A DNA stretch of 64,000 bases from Epiperipatus broadwayi. Its lineage: Eukaryota > Onychophora > Udeonychophora > Euonychophora > Peripatidae. The notes below the pieces were generated by a model that saw only the letters and a program-made list of their open reading frames with translations, did not search any database and had not been told where the DNA came from. The stretch spans positions 2,669,149-2,733,148 of the forward strand of contig JAQFVV010012405.1 of NCBI GenBank assembly GCA_028023455.1, given 5' to 3'. Each line of letters begins with the position of its first letter. The first letter of the stretch is position 1. The translations under genes and the position numbers were made by a program. This document shows, piece by piece, positions 20,895 through 32,341 of the stretch.

Positions 20895-22530
20895 ATATAT
20901 ATATTGTAACAATATGGACTTTTTTAGGTATGAACTTGGGGTGATTGAAAATCATCCTCATCAGTCACAATTAAATATAAAATTAATTATCAAATGAATG
21001 AATAAATATGAGGAATAAGTCTGAGACATCATTACTGAACTAAGTCTAACTATAAGTAACTACAAGTTCATTAGCGTTGCACAAAAGCAATACTCATTCA
21101 TTATCATAAATTATCAACTATAAAAAATTAACCAGCAGGCAATCTAGTGAATGGATTTGAAATGGGTTTACTATAGACCAGGCTAATTATTTAGTCCTTG
21201 TCAATTTTGAGGCAGAATATTTAAACAATAATTTGGATGCACGCATAAGTATATAATAAGTAAAAAAATAGTCTATGGATTTTAAAAGATATTCACTTTA
21301 TGTCATACAGCATCATCATCATCTGAATGTCCACAGCACCAAACATAAACCCTTTTTATAACAGATCATTATGCTCGAATCCAGCTCAGAGATCAAAAGT
21401 TCTATAGCCGTTACTGTGATCAAGAGATATAATACAAACATAATACTCTAAAACTATTTTTAGATTAAATAAATTCACTGGAATACGTTAAACAATAAAA
21501 TATAAATTTATTAATAATAATTAAATGAAAATGAAATTAAGGTCTGCTGAGTATGCCATAAATATAAATAATAGGTTTACATAAAACACATACATTAACA
21601 CATAGACAAGCCTGGATAAAAATATTTGAATTATACTACTAATAAAATTCAATACATCATTTTAATATGACATTATTTGTAATGATATGGACTCTGGGGT
21701 GTGAACCTGAAGTAGTCGAAAATTATCACCATCAACTCCAAGTCAAAGACTCAAATTTAAACAAATTAAATACAAATAAATATTATGAGCAATGCGAGAT
21801 CAGCACAGAACTAATTATAAGTAACTATAAGTTCGCCAGCATTATATAAAAATAATCATTCATCATCATGAATGATCACCAATAAAAATAAAATCAACAG
21901 TCGATCTTGTGCCTGGATTTGTAATGGATTACTATTGACCTGGTTAATTATTTAGCCCTTGCCAAACTTAGGGCAGGAATACAAAAAATAATTATCTGAA
22001 TGCACATTCTTAGATACTACTTTGTCAAAATACAACCATAAGTGAAATGATGCTAGGATACTGAAGACATTCTAATCAGCATCACTGCTCTGGCCACTTG
22101 CCACCATTAATTTACTGGTCAGTTATAAATTAAATTTCTAAAGAAATAAGAAATAAAATGAAATGTGTGTGCCAATTCAGGATTAGAGAAGTAATGAAAT
22201 CATCATCCATTGTATGTTCCTCTTTTCCGTGACAGTCTATTATGCATGAATCCAGTTCAGAGAGCAAAAGCTCTATAATTGTTACTGTGTTCAAGAGATA
22301 TAATACAACATATAATATTTTTTAATATTTTAGGATTAACTAAATTTACAAGAATGATTTAACAATGAAATATAAATTTATTAATAAGAATTAAAATGAA
22401 ATTAATGTCTGCAGAGTATGCTATAAATATAAATTTGGCATTCTGATTTAGATTGTTACAATAAGCTATCGCATTGTGATTTTCAAATACCTCATAATAG
22501 GTTTATATAAAACACCTAAATATAAGTACC
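20895..22530 (+). repeat. Diverged tandem duplication of a ~0.77 kb unit
   Basis: Unit 1 (about 20895-21665) and unit 2 (about 21666-22530) share, in order, ATATGGAC..., TATAAGTAACTA(C/T)AAGTTC, GACC(A/T)GG(C/T)TAATTATTTAG, GAATCCAG(C/T)TCAGAGA, TTACTGTG(A/T)TCAAGAGATA and AATATAAATTTATTAATAA. The offset grows from 765 bp to about 871 bp because unit 2 has extra sequence. Could be a duplicated solo LTR or a local tandem duplication; no coding sequence seen. The 60-codon frame at 21667 is not supported as a gene. Confidence 0.8.
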
Positions 22531-22534
22531 AAGA

Positions 22535-25435
22535 TAATAATCATATAATAATAAAAAAATAAGCTAGCTCAGTTTAATGATACATAAATAGTGACTGTTT
22601 TCACATATATATGTGGATATCTATGGATATGCGTGTACACACTGACATTTATATCATATGATATTTTAATTTTTCATAATAAACTTATTAAAAATATTAT
22701 ATTTTTCACAATTAATTCTATGTTGAAAACATAAAATTTACATGTATGTGTGTATATTATAACCCCGCTACTTAACACCAATCCTACACATTATATGAAC
22801 AAATGCCCAGAGCGCCAATTCTGTTAATGAATAGAATAAATTAACAACTTGATTTTGCTTTGAATTAGTATTGAGACTCTTCTACTTCTGCCTGACTTAT
22901 AGATTAGCTTAGTGAGGTTTATAGGAAGTCAAGAACATATAGAATATAAATAAATGAAGGAAAAAAATACTATTAACCATTAAAATAAGATATATGCCTT
23001 ATTTGTTAATCAGCCAAATGATAGAAGTCAATAAAGTTTCATTTATTCAAGCTAATAAACTATAATTTAAATTTGATCTCTTCCATCATCTAAATACATT
23101 CTTATGTTAGCTACAATATAACTTTAAAAGAAAATTATGATATTAAATAACTCTACTATCTAGCACACCTTAATTTAAATAGCTAAATTAATATTAAGTT
23201 GGAACTATGAAATAAGGTCTCAGGGAATCTTTAATGCAATTTGATTAATGAAATTCTATTATTCCATAAGTTATAACTATTATAATAAAAAAATAATGGA
23301 ATGAATTGAATGATGTTTCACTGGTCTAGCAATTAGATAATGAAGGAAACAGAGTACCTTTTAATATCACATCATTGTCTAAATAATAATCTAAGTATAC
23401 AACCCTCTTCATAAGTTTACCAAATGGTAAAGTATTTCATATAATGTTTGGATCAAGAGAACAATATTATCAGATTTTAGTATGTTCATTATCAAATTTA
23501 TAAAGTAATGCATTTATGTATAACTGGAGACAAAGTTTTAAATAAATAAATAAAGCATTTATTTACATTTTGCAATCAAAATAAATATAATTGGTTCACA
23601 TTGAGACTGTTTGTCCTAATTCTTAAATTTACAAATACATTTACCAATCTGGATCTGATCTCTTTTTTATTACACACTCTATCATTTATTGATTAGACAT
23701 TTATAAGACATAGATAAACAAATAAAATAACGCCCTCATATTTTAACTTCGAATATATTTAGGCTGTTAATTAACTCTAATGTCTTTTATAAGCAAACAA
23801 CACTGGATAAATAAATATCTTATTATGGGCACAAATATATAAGTTGCAGAGATCACACTATCATTTATTGGGATAAAATAAATTAATAATCTTGGCTGTC
23901 AAGAGAATAACCTGAATAACTCAGTCAAATAATTCTTTTAAATATCTATACTTTTCACACATTCAAAATAAAAAATAATCATTCTGATGACTTAAAGCTT
24001 GCGGGAAATTAATATCATATAATTTAAAATATTTAATTTCTGATGTATAAATTTAGTAGTACCATACTCTCATGTCTGCAAGGTTATTTGCATTATGTGT
24101 GTGCCACATCTTATGCTATAATTAAGATAAAATCATTATATTTACATCTTGTTGGTTTGCTTATGAGTTACTAAATAAGTGTCAAAATATTTTTAAAAAT
24201 TACGTTTTAATTAAAAATCAATATGCTTCATAGAAAGATGATATATTAAAATGTTATTGAAGAATTTTGCAAATAAAATTAAGAATCCATAAAATGGTAG
24301 TATACATATTGCAATCTTTTAATTGGTTCAGTGTATTAATTGAGTATATAAAATGTATATAATAGTCCAAAATTGTAAATTTTAAAAATAGAACTTGCAC
24401 AAATAATTTAATATATAACTTTTAAGAGAGAATTTAGTGGGGTGAGAAATGCACATTTTTTTTTGTAATTATTTTCTTTTTATATATCAGTTATGTAATT
24501 TTAATATAAATGATTTTAATAAAGGCAAACTCACTTATATGTATAACTAGGTTAGATTTAAATAGAAGTTACTATTGGAAGAAATTCCATTTTAGTATTA
24601 TAGATTACAGTTATCTTTTGAAAAAAATGAGTTGGTTAGTTTCTGCACTGTTTTATGATAAATAATATTGGTAAAATGATTTATTTATTATCAAATAACA
24701 ATATATTTTTTAAAAATTATAATGACAATAATATTTCAGGAATAAAATATTATTATTAAAATATTTTTGTGAAACTAAGTAAAAATATAACATATTTTAA
24801 ATTTTAATTAAAAATTGTTTACATTTACCATTTTCAAAAATATTTATTGATTTTTTTTTTTGTTAAATTTTAGATAGCAAGTTAAATATTAAAAAACTGT
24901 TGATCAATTTTCAATTTATTGACCAATGAAATTTAATTAATTGGTTTCCACACCATGCTGTCTGGGGATATAAATAGAAATGAATAGATGAACTTGGGAA
25001 AGGAAAAAAAGAAATCATCAAAGAAAAGTGAACAGTTGTGTAAAAAGTTTGTAAAAACTTATCAAATTTAAGATATTTTATTTTTGTAATTAGTTAAATA
25101 TGTTAATCATGATGAAATGAATATAAGATACTTAATAATAGTTTAAAAATGGGAGAGTAAGTTTAAACCAATTTTTTAATCTGCGTCACTAATTACAGTC
25201 TGAAAATTCAATTTACAATTTAAGAACGCTATTGAAGGGAAAAGTGCAAGAAAGTGATGGAAAAATCATGAAGGACAAGAATACCTCATTTCAGTTAATT
25301 AAAAGGTGGAAATATAGCCACATAAGAAAATACTTTCTATTTATCTCTGCTTTGTTAACTAACTTAATTGATAGCTTAATTATGAAGAGGAATAAACAAA
25401 TGTACAAAGCGTTACTTTTATAAACTAATGAAAAT
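22535..25435. other. No gene recognised; AT-rich sequence
   Basis: Long AT-rich stretch with no supported gene. A TATAAATA string at 24968-24975 follows a locally less AT-rich segment, but with no downstream coding region I do not call a promoter. Confidence 0.5.
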
Positions 25436-25439
25436 AATT

Positions 25440-25625
25440 CATAGAACTTTAACATAATTTGCTGGTTTAGCATGAAATACGTATATTGGTGATTATTTAT
25501 CTTTTCAACATGTGTGTGATCAGGTGGGTCAGCAATATGAGGAGGCACTGAGAGTAGTGGGTCGTGTGAAAGTCTGAGTTCGAATCCTACCTATATTACA
25601 TATATAAATGCAGGTTTAAGCCTGT
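25440..25625 (+). repeat. Hammerhead-bearing PLE-associated repeat, copy D (5'-truncated)
   Basis: Plus-strand copy matching copies B and C from the middle of the hammerhead onward. The ribozyme 3' half is at 25461-25493: helix II GCTG-GTTT-AGC, GAAA at 25474-25477, the palindrome ATACGTAT as helix III, then ATTGGTGAT. The 5' half with CTGATGA is replaced by unrelated AT-rich sequence, so it cannot cleave alone. Downstream is the best B-box of the family, GAGTTCGAATCC at 25576-25587, and the tail GCAGGTTTAAGCCTGTGCA. Confidence 0.7.
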
Positions 25626-25629
25626 GCAA

Positions 25630-27716
25630 TGTATTCATAATTTATAATGGAAATTAGAAGTCAAAAGAAAATAGTTATTTTTGTTAGTCAAAGTAACTTG
25701 TATTATTCAAATTAACCTTACAAAATTAATATTTAAGGAATAGACATTCATAAGATATTTTATAATAAATATATTTAATTAAACAAATATGATAGTGAAT
25801 GCTTATTATCAATTATTTTAAATGAAAGCTTACATTAAGGAAGTGTATTTTATTTAGCCACTATAATTTTCTATTGTATTAGAAAATATTAAAAGGATGT
25901 GAATTCAACAAAGAAGAGCTATTAATTTCACGTATCCCAAATAATAATAAAAGATTATTCTACAGGAGATTTAACTTAAATGAACTTATTTATGTTTATC
26001 TTCAAGAAGGCAATAATTTTCGTATGAAATACAAAGATAAAAAAAAAGTTTAAGTGAAAATGACTTATTAATTAATGCTAGGAATAATTAAATATAATAA
26101 TGATAAGGCCAATATTTATCTATATTTTGACTTGATTGTTTAACTACAATTATTACGAACTTTTATGATATTTATATGTAGTTAAGATTCAAGCATGTTG
26201 AAATATGAAAAATCACCCGAAGAAGCATCAACCTTTTAGAGAATTTATTCTGTTGTTTATGATTCTTAAGAGTTTTATGTAGGATCTTGCGAGTTGCTAG
26301 TCAATGGAAAAGATAAGAGTAATAACTTGCAAGGAAGAGTTGAGTATTACGGTGAAGTATATAAGAATGCAGAGCAAGGAAGAAGAATAAAAAATAAACA
26401 TTTTTTTTCTTGGGTATTGTTTTCTAAATGTAAATGCAATATTAGTTATTAAGTTTAATATTAAGGTATTTGAATTGAATATGTTGATGTATTCATGTGT
26501 TTTATATTTTTAATGTTTATTTTTGAATTGATGACTTTAAAAATTATACTTAAGAAATTAATGTAGTATGTGTGAATGTTGGAAAAGAGAGAGTTTGGGT
26601 ACAACAATGCTTTATATATCTATTATAAAGTAATGTTATTTAATTTATTGGATGTTTTTAAAATATAAAATATTTAATAAGTAAATTAATGTCATCATAA
26701 TGAATCAAGAGGTGGGATTCATAGTAATAAAAAAACAACTATCTATGATATTTGAATTGTAAATGATAATATAAAAAGGGGGTAAATGTATAAATGATAA
26801 AGATGACCAAAGAATTTTGATCCCAGTTTAGTGTAATAAAAGTAGAATATTGAAATTTGTCAAATTATATATAGTTTGTTTTGTAATATATTATTGTTAA
26901 ATTTGTAGAATAACAATTAGTGGGAAGATGAAATTGTAGTATTAGTTTTGTGGTAAATTGTAGTGATTGATGCTAGAAATATACACTATAGTAAGATAAG
27001 TTAACATTTCAGGATAGGATGAAATACTTTTGTGTAGAACTGATAGAAATAGCATAATGGGATTTGTCTATGTGACACTCATATTTGTATTTTTGGTACA
27101 TAAAGATGAAGGAAATTTCCACAAAATATGGATGTTAATTTCCAAAAGAGCTTGGTATAGAAGCCTGGATATTAAAGTAATATCATTGAGACAAAAATGA
27201 CTAATTGTTCAGGATATAATATTCCATTTTTTTTAAAAAGGAGACCTTCATTTCCATATTTATAGTTGTTGGTTTATTAAAATCAGTTTTTTATCTACAT
27301 AATTTTTTTAGATAGTAAAGAAATGTATAGGGTAAGCATTGGATGAAGACTAAATATATATATTGAGAAATATTATAATTTCATTCCTAAGTGGTAAAGG
27401 ATTGTTTTATATGAGCTTGGATAAATATAAAACAAATGTTATAGTATTTAAATAATATCTAAATGATATCATACTAAAAGATAAAGACATCAATGATGAG
27501 AATAAAAAGAGATAAAGAATGAACAGAATGAATGATTATCAAATAGTAATCAAATTTTGATTCAATTAATACTTTAATATGTTATAAACCTTATATTAAA
27601 AATTACAACAATATAAATCTGAATTTTATGTGTAATTATTGATAGAGTTTGCATGAATATAAAATATGAAAATTTAATAAAATATTGTGTTTTATGTAAG
27701 TGATGTAAAAAGGATA
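25630..27716. other. No gene recognised; AT-rich sequence
   Basis: Unassigned AT-rich DNA; no supported gene, no notable repeat. Confidence 0.5.
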
Positions 27717-27718
27717 TA

Positions 27719-29107
27719 CACCTGGGTCTTGTTTTATGCAGATTTAGTTAATGCAATTTTGAAGTTATGTAGTTCATGTTTCTTCTTAATATCTTTGTAT
27801 GCAGTTTTCTTTTATGCAATAAAAATTATTAGATCAGAAGTCGAGCTCTAATAAGGTGCTATTACTTCAAATATTATAAATTTCATGCACTCACACATCA
27901 TATTTAAAGTATTAGTGCATTATCAGAGATCAACTTCTATTAATAATTTCAATTTATGCAATAAAGAAGTTCATAATTCACTTAAAATCAGGATTTTACC
28001 ATTTTATATACACACATTAAATTTTACAAGATAATAATGTAAATCTGTTCAAACATTATAGATGCCTATACTATGGGTGTTGTTGTTTTTGCATTTTAAA
28101 TCACATTCTATTTTTTTCTTTTTAAAAAAAAAGTATAATAATTAATTAATCATTTAGTGTCCACAAGTTTATTTTTAAAAGGTGAGTAACAGCAGTGGGA
28201 ACAATTAAATTTGACAATTAAAAATTAAAATCTGATTTTCAATTGTAATTAACAATTTAAAAATTATGTAATGTCATGTGAAAAATGAAATTTGATTTTT
28301 AAAAGAAATTGAAAATTAAAAAATTAAAGACAAAAATAAGAATTTAATTTTTGTTAGTTTTAATTCAGTTTTGCTCAATAGTGATGAGTAGGTGTCTTTT
28401 TATTACCACAAGTCTAAGTTCTTATTTTTATTTTAAACTTTTAGTTTACCCTAATGGAGAAGAAAAAACACCCAAGAAAATGAATTTCTTTGGGAACAAA
28501 AATTTCAATTTTAGATCGCTTAGCGAAATGGGAAGGATCAACAGCAATTGGAAAACATTTTAGTTTGGGCGAATCCATTATAAGAGCAAATGAAGTTGGT
28601 ACTAGTTGTATTTCCTCTTGTATTGAATCTGATGTCTTACTTGTTCACAAATAAACTTGCATATTGTCAAATAGTGCTAATGATTAAAATACTGTCTGTA
28701 CATGTATGAAAAAATGTAAAATACATAAATTACACATAAAAATATATTGTTTTGAATAAAATTAAATACTGTAATTAATAAAAAAAAGTAAAAAACGTTT
28801 ATCTTATATCAATTTTTTTCAAATTTGCAATTTTTTATTAGTCATATTTTATTTTCTTATTTTTTATGCAAAGTTTAAAATAATTTTACGTTGTTGCTTT
28901 GCTTTTATGCAATTGTTGAAAATTACAGTATGTATCCCCCATTTTTCAAGGTAAGTTAAGTCTATTTATTGTGTGATTTCTATTGTTGGCGTTAAATTAC
29001 AGTATGTATCCCCCATTTTTTAAAGTAAGTTAAGTCTATTTTTGTGTGATTTTTTTTGTTGGTGTTTTCTGAGCAACCTATTTACCGCACAAAACAAGAT
29101 CCAGGTG
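27719..29107 (+). mobile_element. Tigger/pogo-like DNA transposon derivative, copy 1
   Basis: 1389 bp element between TA dinucleotides (27717-27718, 29108-29109). Ends CACCTGGGTCTTGTTTTATG and, inverted, CACCTGGATCTTGTTTTGTG. TA duplications, ends ending in a 'TTTTATGCGG'-like run and a preserved N-terminal helix-turn-helix fragment (28454-28654) place it in the pogo/Tigger branch of Tc1/mariner. Too short to encode the whole transposase. Near the 3' end, a ~73 bp unit containing ACAGTATGTATCCCCCATTTTT is tandemly duplicated (28925-28995, 28997-29065); copy 2 at 32342 has only one. Confidence 0.85.
28454..28654 (+). pseudogene. Tigger/CENP-B-type transposase N-terminal fragment
   Basis: Frame beginning ATG at 28454 (MEKKKHPRK), one in-frame TGA at 28481, then continuing in the same frame through KISILDRLAKWEGSTAIG and KHFSLGESIIRANEVG to a stop at 28652. 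This resembles the first helix-turn-helix (CENP-B N-terminal/pogo type) of Tigger and Jerky transposases, which binds the transposon ends. The DDE catalytic domain is absent. The homologous stretch in copy 2 (about 33105-33220) is more eroded. Frame shared across the stop supports a coding past. Confidence 0.7.
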
Positions 29108-29109
29108 TA

Positions 29110-29442
29110 ATGTATCGCATTATTCAATGGAAAAAAAAAGTAAAAATTGAACCCATATGAAGAACTCATGAATCTTATAATTAAATCATAATATGAAAGT
29201 GTATATGTTGAAAATAATAAATTTAATATTTAAGTAATAGAATACTTGCATAATAGGAATGTTAAATTTAAAAGAGGTGTATGTAATTAAGGTATTTATT
29301 TTATCAATGTAAATAATTGTACAGATATCTTAATAGTAATAGTTAATTATATTATGTAATATTTCAGAGTTTGTTATTTATTATTATTATTGTTCAAACA
29401 AACATATTTTTATGTAAATTTGGACTAATGGCTTTATTTCTA
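29110..29442. other. No gene recognised; AT-rich flank
   Basis: AT-rich spacer between the Tigger-like element and the 3' end of the RTE LINE; nothing recognised. Confidence 0.5.
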
Positions 29443-31020
29443 ATCATCATCATCATCATCAACCATTATCAATCCACTGCAGGATGAAGGTCTCTCCAAG
29501 TTTAATCCATCTTCTCCAATCTTTAGCTTCTCTTTTCCACAACACCCCTGCACATTTTCTTATTTCATCCATCCATCTCACATGTGGTCTCTTTCTGGGT
29601 CTTTTACAATCTCTTGGAATCCAGTTTAAAATTTCAATTGTCCATCTTTTATCATCTTTTCTAGCAATATGTCCAGCCCAACTCCATTTCAATCTTTTAA
29701 TTTTTTCAATAAGGTCAGTAACACCTGTTTGTTGTCTCACCCATACATTGCGTTTTCGATCCCTTCTTGTTACTCCCAACATAAATCTCTCCATACTCCT
29801 TTGAGTGGTCTGAAGTCTCTGTATTGCTCTTCTATTAAGTGTCCAAGTCTCAGATCCATAAGTAAGAACTGGCAAAACACATTTGTTAAAAACCATTCTT
29901 TTCAAACACATAGGCATATTTCCTTTTAGTATCAAGTTATTTCTACCAAAAGCACTCCAACCAAGTTTAATTCTATGATTAATTTCCTCTATTATGTTTC
30001 CATTTGTATTAATAATCTGACCAAGGTATTTGTAACTGTTAACTTCTTCTAATTCTTCATAATCAATCTTTATTTTCATATTTTGAGCAAATCGATTAAA
30101 CATTACTTTAGTCTTTTTAACATTTATCTTTAGTCCTACTTTTCTACTTTCATCTGCTAACTCCTGCAACATTTCCTGCAGCTCTGAAGCATTATTTGCA
30201 AAAACAACTACATCATCTGTGAAATCTAAATGACTTAAATACTCTCCATTTACTTTCACTCCTTTAGTTTCCCATTTTAATCCACAAAATACTTCTTGCA
30301 GCACTGCTGTAAAAAGTTTTGGAGATATGGAGTCACCTTGTCTTACACCTTTCTCAATATTGATTTTTCCAGTATCATTATGTAATCTAATTGTTGCTGT
30401 TGCATTTTTATAAATATTCTTTAAAATATGACAATATCCTGGATCTATACCTTGATGATCCAATGCTTTAATCACTGAAGAAATGTCTATAGAATCAAAT
30501 GCCTTTTCATAATCTACAAATCCAAAACATAATGACAACTTATATTCATTTGTCCTTTCTATGACTTCTCTCAATACCTGGATATGATCTATTGTATTAA
30601 AACCACTTTTAAATCCAGCTTGTTCTCTTGGTTGGTGGAAATCCAATGTTCTCTGTAGACGAGTTGTAATTATCTTGGTAAAAATTTTATATAAAACTGA
30701 TAAAAGGCTGATAGGTCTGTAATTTCTAATATCTTCCGTATCACCTTTTTTAAATATTAATATTATTACTGCATTCTTCCAATCTTCCGGTACATCTTTA
30801 TCATTTAGACATTTGGTATATAACTTTGCTAAAATTGTTTCTATTTCTTCACCTGCTTCTTTTAATATATCAATTATAATTCCATCATTTCCTGGAGCTT
30901 TTCCTTTCTTCATACATTTAGTTGCATGTCTCACTTCTTCATTTAAAATTCTGGGCAATTCGGAAGATGTAATAGATATAGGAGGTACTTGTTCTTTATT
31001 ACTATTTTTATCACAGACTC
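29443..31020 (-). mobile_element. 5'-truncated RTE-clade LINE with (TGA)n tail
   Basis: Minus-strand non-LTR element. The 3' end is a short TGA-repeat tail (complement of 29443-29461) in place of poly(A), as in RTE elements, and the stop codon is the first TGA of that tail. The 5' end is lost inside ORF2 just upstream of the RT domain, the usual result of incomplete reverse transcription. The apurinic endonuclease domain is missing. A decayed relative that does retain endonuclease sequence lies at 55960-58920. Confidence 0.85.
29459..31018 (-). CDS. RTE LINE reverse transcriptase, C-terminal ~519 codons, intact frame
   Basis: Open frame from after an in-frame TGA at 31019-31021 to the stop at 29459. 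No true start: the element is 5'-truncated, and the codon at 30958 is TTG. Counting from that codon: KAPGNDGI (19-27), the fingers segment NYRPISLLSVLYKIF (79-93), catalytic FVDYEKAFDS (147-156), GVRQGDSISP (204-213), the YADD-equivalent HLDFTDDVVVFA (243-254), VKKTKVMFN (280-288), SYKYLGQII (308-316), YGSETW (367-372) and the RTE C-terminal GHIARKDDKRW (429-439) and RPHVRWMDEI (457-466). The catalytic aspartates are present, but the box is FTDD where the family usually has FADD. RT would copy the element RNA at a nicked target site. Lack of stops in 519 codons implies a recent insertion. Confidence 0.9.
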   Translation of the reverse strand, partial: VCDKNSNKEQVPPISITSSELPRILNEEVRHATKCMKKGKAPGNDGIIIDILKEAGEEIETILAKLYTKCLNDKDVPEDWKNAVIILIFKKGDTEDIRNYRPISLLSVLYKIFTKIITTRLQRTLDFHQPREQAGFKSGFNTIDHIQVLREVIERTNEYKLSLCFGFVDYEKAFDSIDISSVIKALDHQGIDPGYCHILKNIYKNATATIRLHNDTGKINIEKGVRQGDSISPKLFTAVLQEVFCGLKWETKGVKVNGEYLSHLDFTDDVVVFANNASELQEMLQELADESRKVGLKINVKKTKVMFNRFAQNMKIKIDYEELEEVNSYKYLGQIINTNGNIIEEINHRIKLGWSAFGRNNLILKGNMPMCLKRMVFNKCVLPVLTYGSETWTLNRRAIQRLQTTQRSMERFMLGVTRRDRKRNVWVRQQTGVTDLIEKIKRLKWSWAGHIARKDDKRWTIEILNWIPRDCKRPRKRPHVRWMDEIRKCAGVLWKREAKDWRRWIKLGETFILQWIDNG

Positions 31021-31024
31021 ATAT

Positions 31025-32065
31025 CAAAGCACATAAATCGTATAGAATATTATAAAGAAGAATGACTTGTTATATTAATTATTTATTAAAATAAATTGCA
31101 ATTATTTAAATAGTGCTATTTTAATTGCAAATGCTACTATTTTTGAAGTCACATTATTCTTATTTTAAAATTAATTTGAATTCATTGTTAGAATAAATTT
31201 AAGAATGTTGTTGGAAGATCTTAGCAGATTTACATAAATTTATATTAAGATGAAATTTAAAAGAGTATATGTAAATTAAGTTAATTCATTGAAGTGACTA
31301 AAAAGAGGAAGATTGTTATAATTGTCTTGTACAGTTTCTGATGATAGTAAAAATATAGTTTGATTTTATAATTAATGATTGTGTTAATGAAAATGTGGGA
31401 TATTCAAGTATAATAAAATCATTTATTGGAAAGTAAGGTAGTAAATAATAAATGTTAATTTCTTATATTAAGATTATTAAAGCTAGGTTAATTTTAAAAA
31501 TATGATTTGATTTATGTTTGTAATATTAGATGTTGTTATTATTAGGATGATTGGATCTTAGTAAAATCTTTCCTATTATTCAATTATTTTATAGTGAGTA
31601 ATTGTTATTTTATTATATGAGAGTAATTGTTGTCCTTGAGATATCCGTAAGATAGTCGTAGTTATCACAGAGTATTTTAGAGTACATTTGATTTCATTAT
31701 TTTGTATGTAACTTATTAGATAAGAGAAGGGAAAAGTAATCATTATTTTCAATGAAAAATTATTTTAATCATTGTCTGTTGTGGAGATTTTCCTAAGAAA
31801 TATTCCAAGATAATGGTTGGAAGATTTCTACAATAGCTATGCTATTGGGGAGTATATTCTATATGCTTTCTCAATGTTGAAACCTTTATATTGTATTCAT
31901 TTCTCAAGTGTACCTTATATGTTATATAATATATGTTGCTAGTTAGTGTTGAGTCTCATAAAGTAGTGTCTTAATATATTTTATATTTTAATATCTGATC
32001 TACGTTAAGGATAGGATCAATTTGTACAGTTTATATGTGGTGATGGAGTATGCATAGGTTACAAT
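31025..32065. other. No gene recognised; AT-rich sequence
   Basis: Unassigned AT-rich DNA upstream of the truncated LINE. Confidence 0.5.
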
Positions 32066-32069
32066 ATAT

Positions 32070-32290
32070 AAAAAATAAATATAATGGTAATTAACTATTA
32101 CATATAGTCTTTCAATCTGCAGAAGTATTTTCAGTTAATTCCTTATCCTTCTTCAACTGCCATTGTTTTTTTTTGTTTTTTTTTTTTTAATTTAATGGTA
32201 GTTGAGGAGGTTTGAGGAATTAACAGAAAGTACTTTTGCAGATTGAAAGAATGCATATAATAGTTAATTACCATTATATTTATTATTTTT
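32070..32290. repeat. Foldback MITE-like hairpin, about 215 bp
   Basis: Arms 32072-32165 and 32195-32288 pair almost throughout: AATATAATGGTAATTAACTA with TAGTTAATTACCATTATATT at the base, TTTCAATCTGCAGAAGTA with TACTTTTGCAGATTGAAA in the middle, and TTCAACTGCCATT with AATGGTAGTTGA at the top, closed by a T-rich loop. No coding capacity; no clear target duplication. Confidence 0.8.
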
Positions 32291-32341
32291 ATTGTTAATA
32301 CAATAGTTTTTAATCAATGGATATTTTATTTGTTTTATATA

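Noticed and set aside
20930-20975. CTGATGAGGATGATTTTC on the minus strand as another hammerhead core
   Set aside because: No GAAA box or closing helix in register; the homologous position in the second tandem unit reads TTGATGGTGAT, so the motif is not conserved.
24960-25060. TATAAATA preceded by a less AT-rich segment, possible promoter
   Set aside because: No coding region or recognisable exon downstream; TATA-like strings are very common at this base composition.
29484-31055. Plus-strand frames of 80-106 codons opposite the RTE reverse transcriptase
   Set aside because: Shadow frames antisense to a clearly conserved RT.
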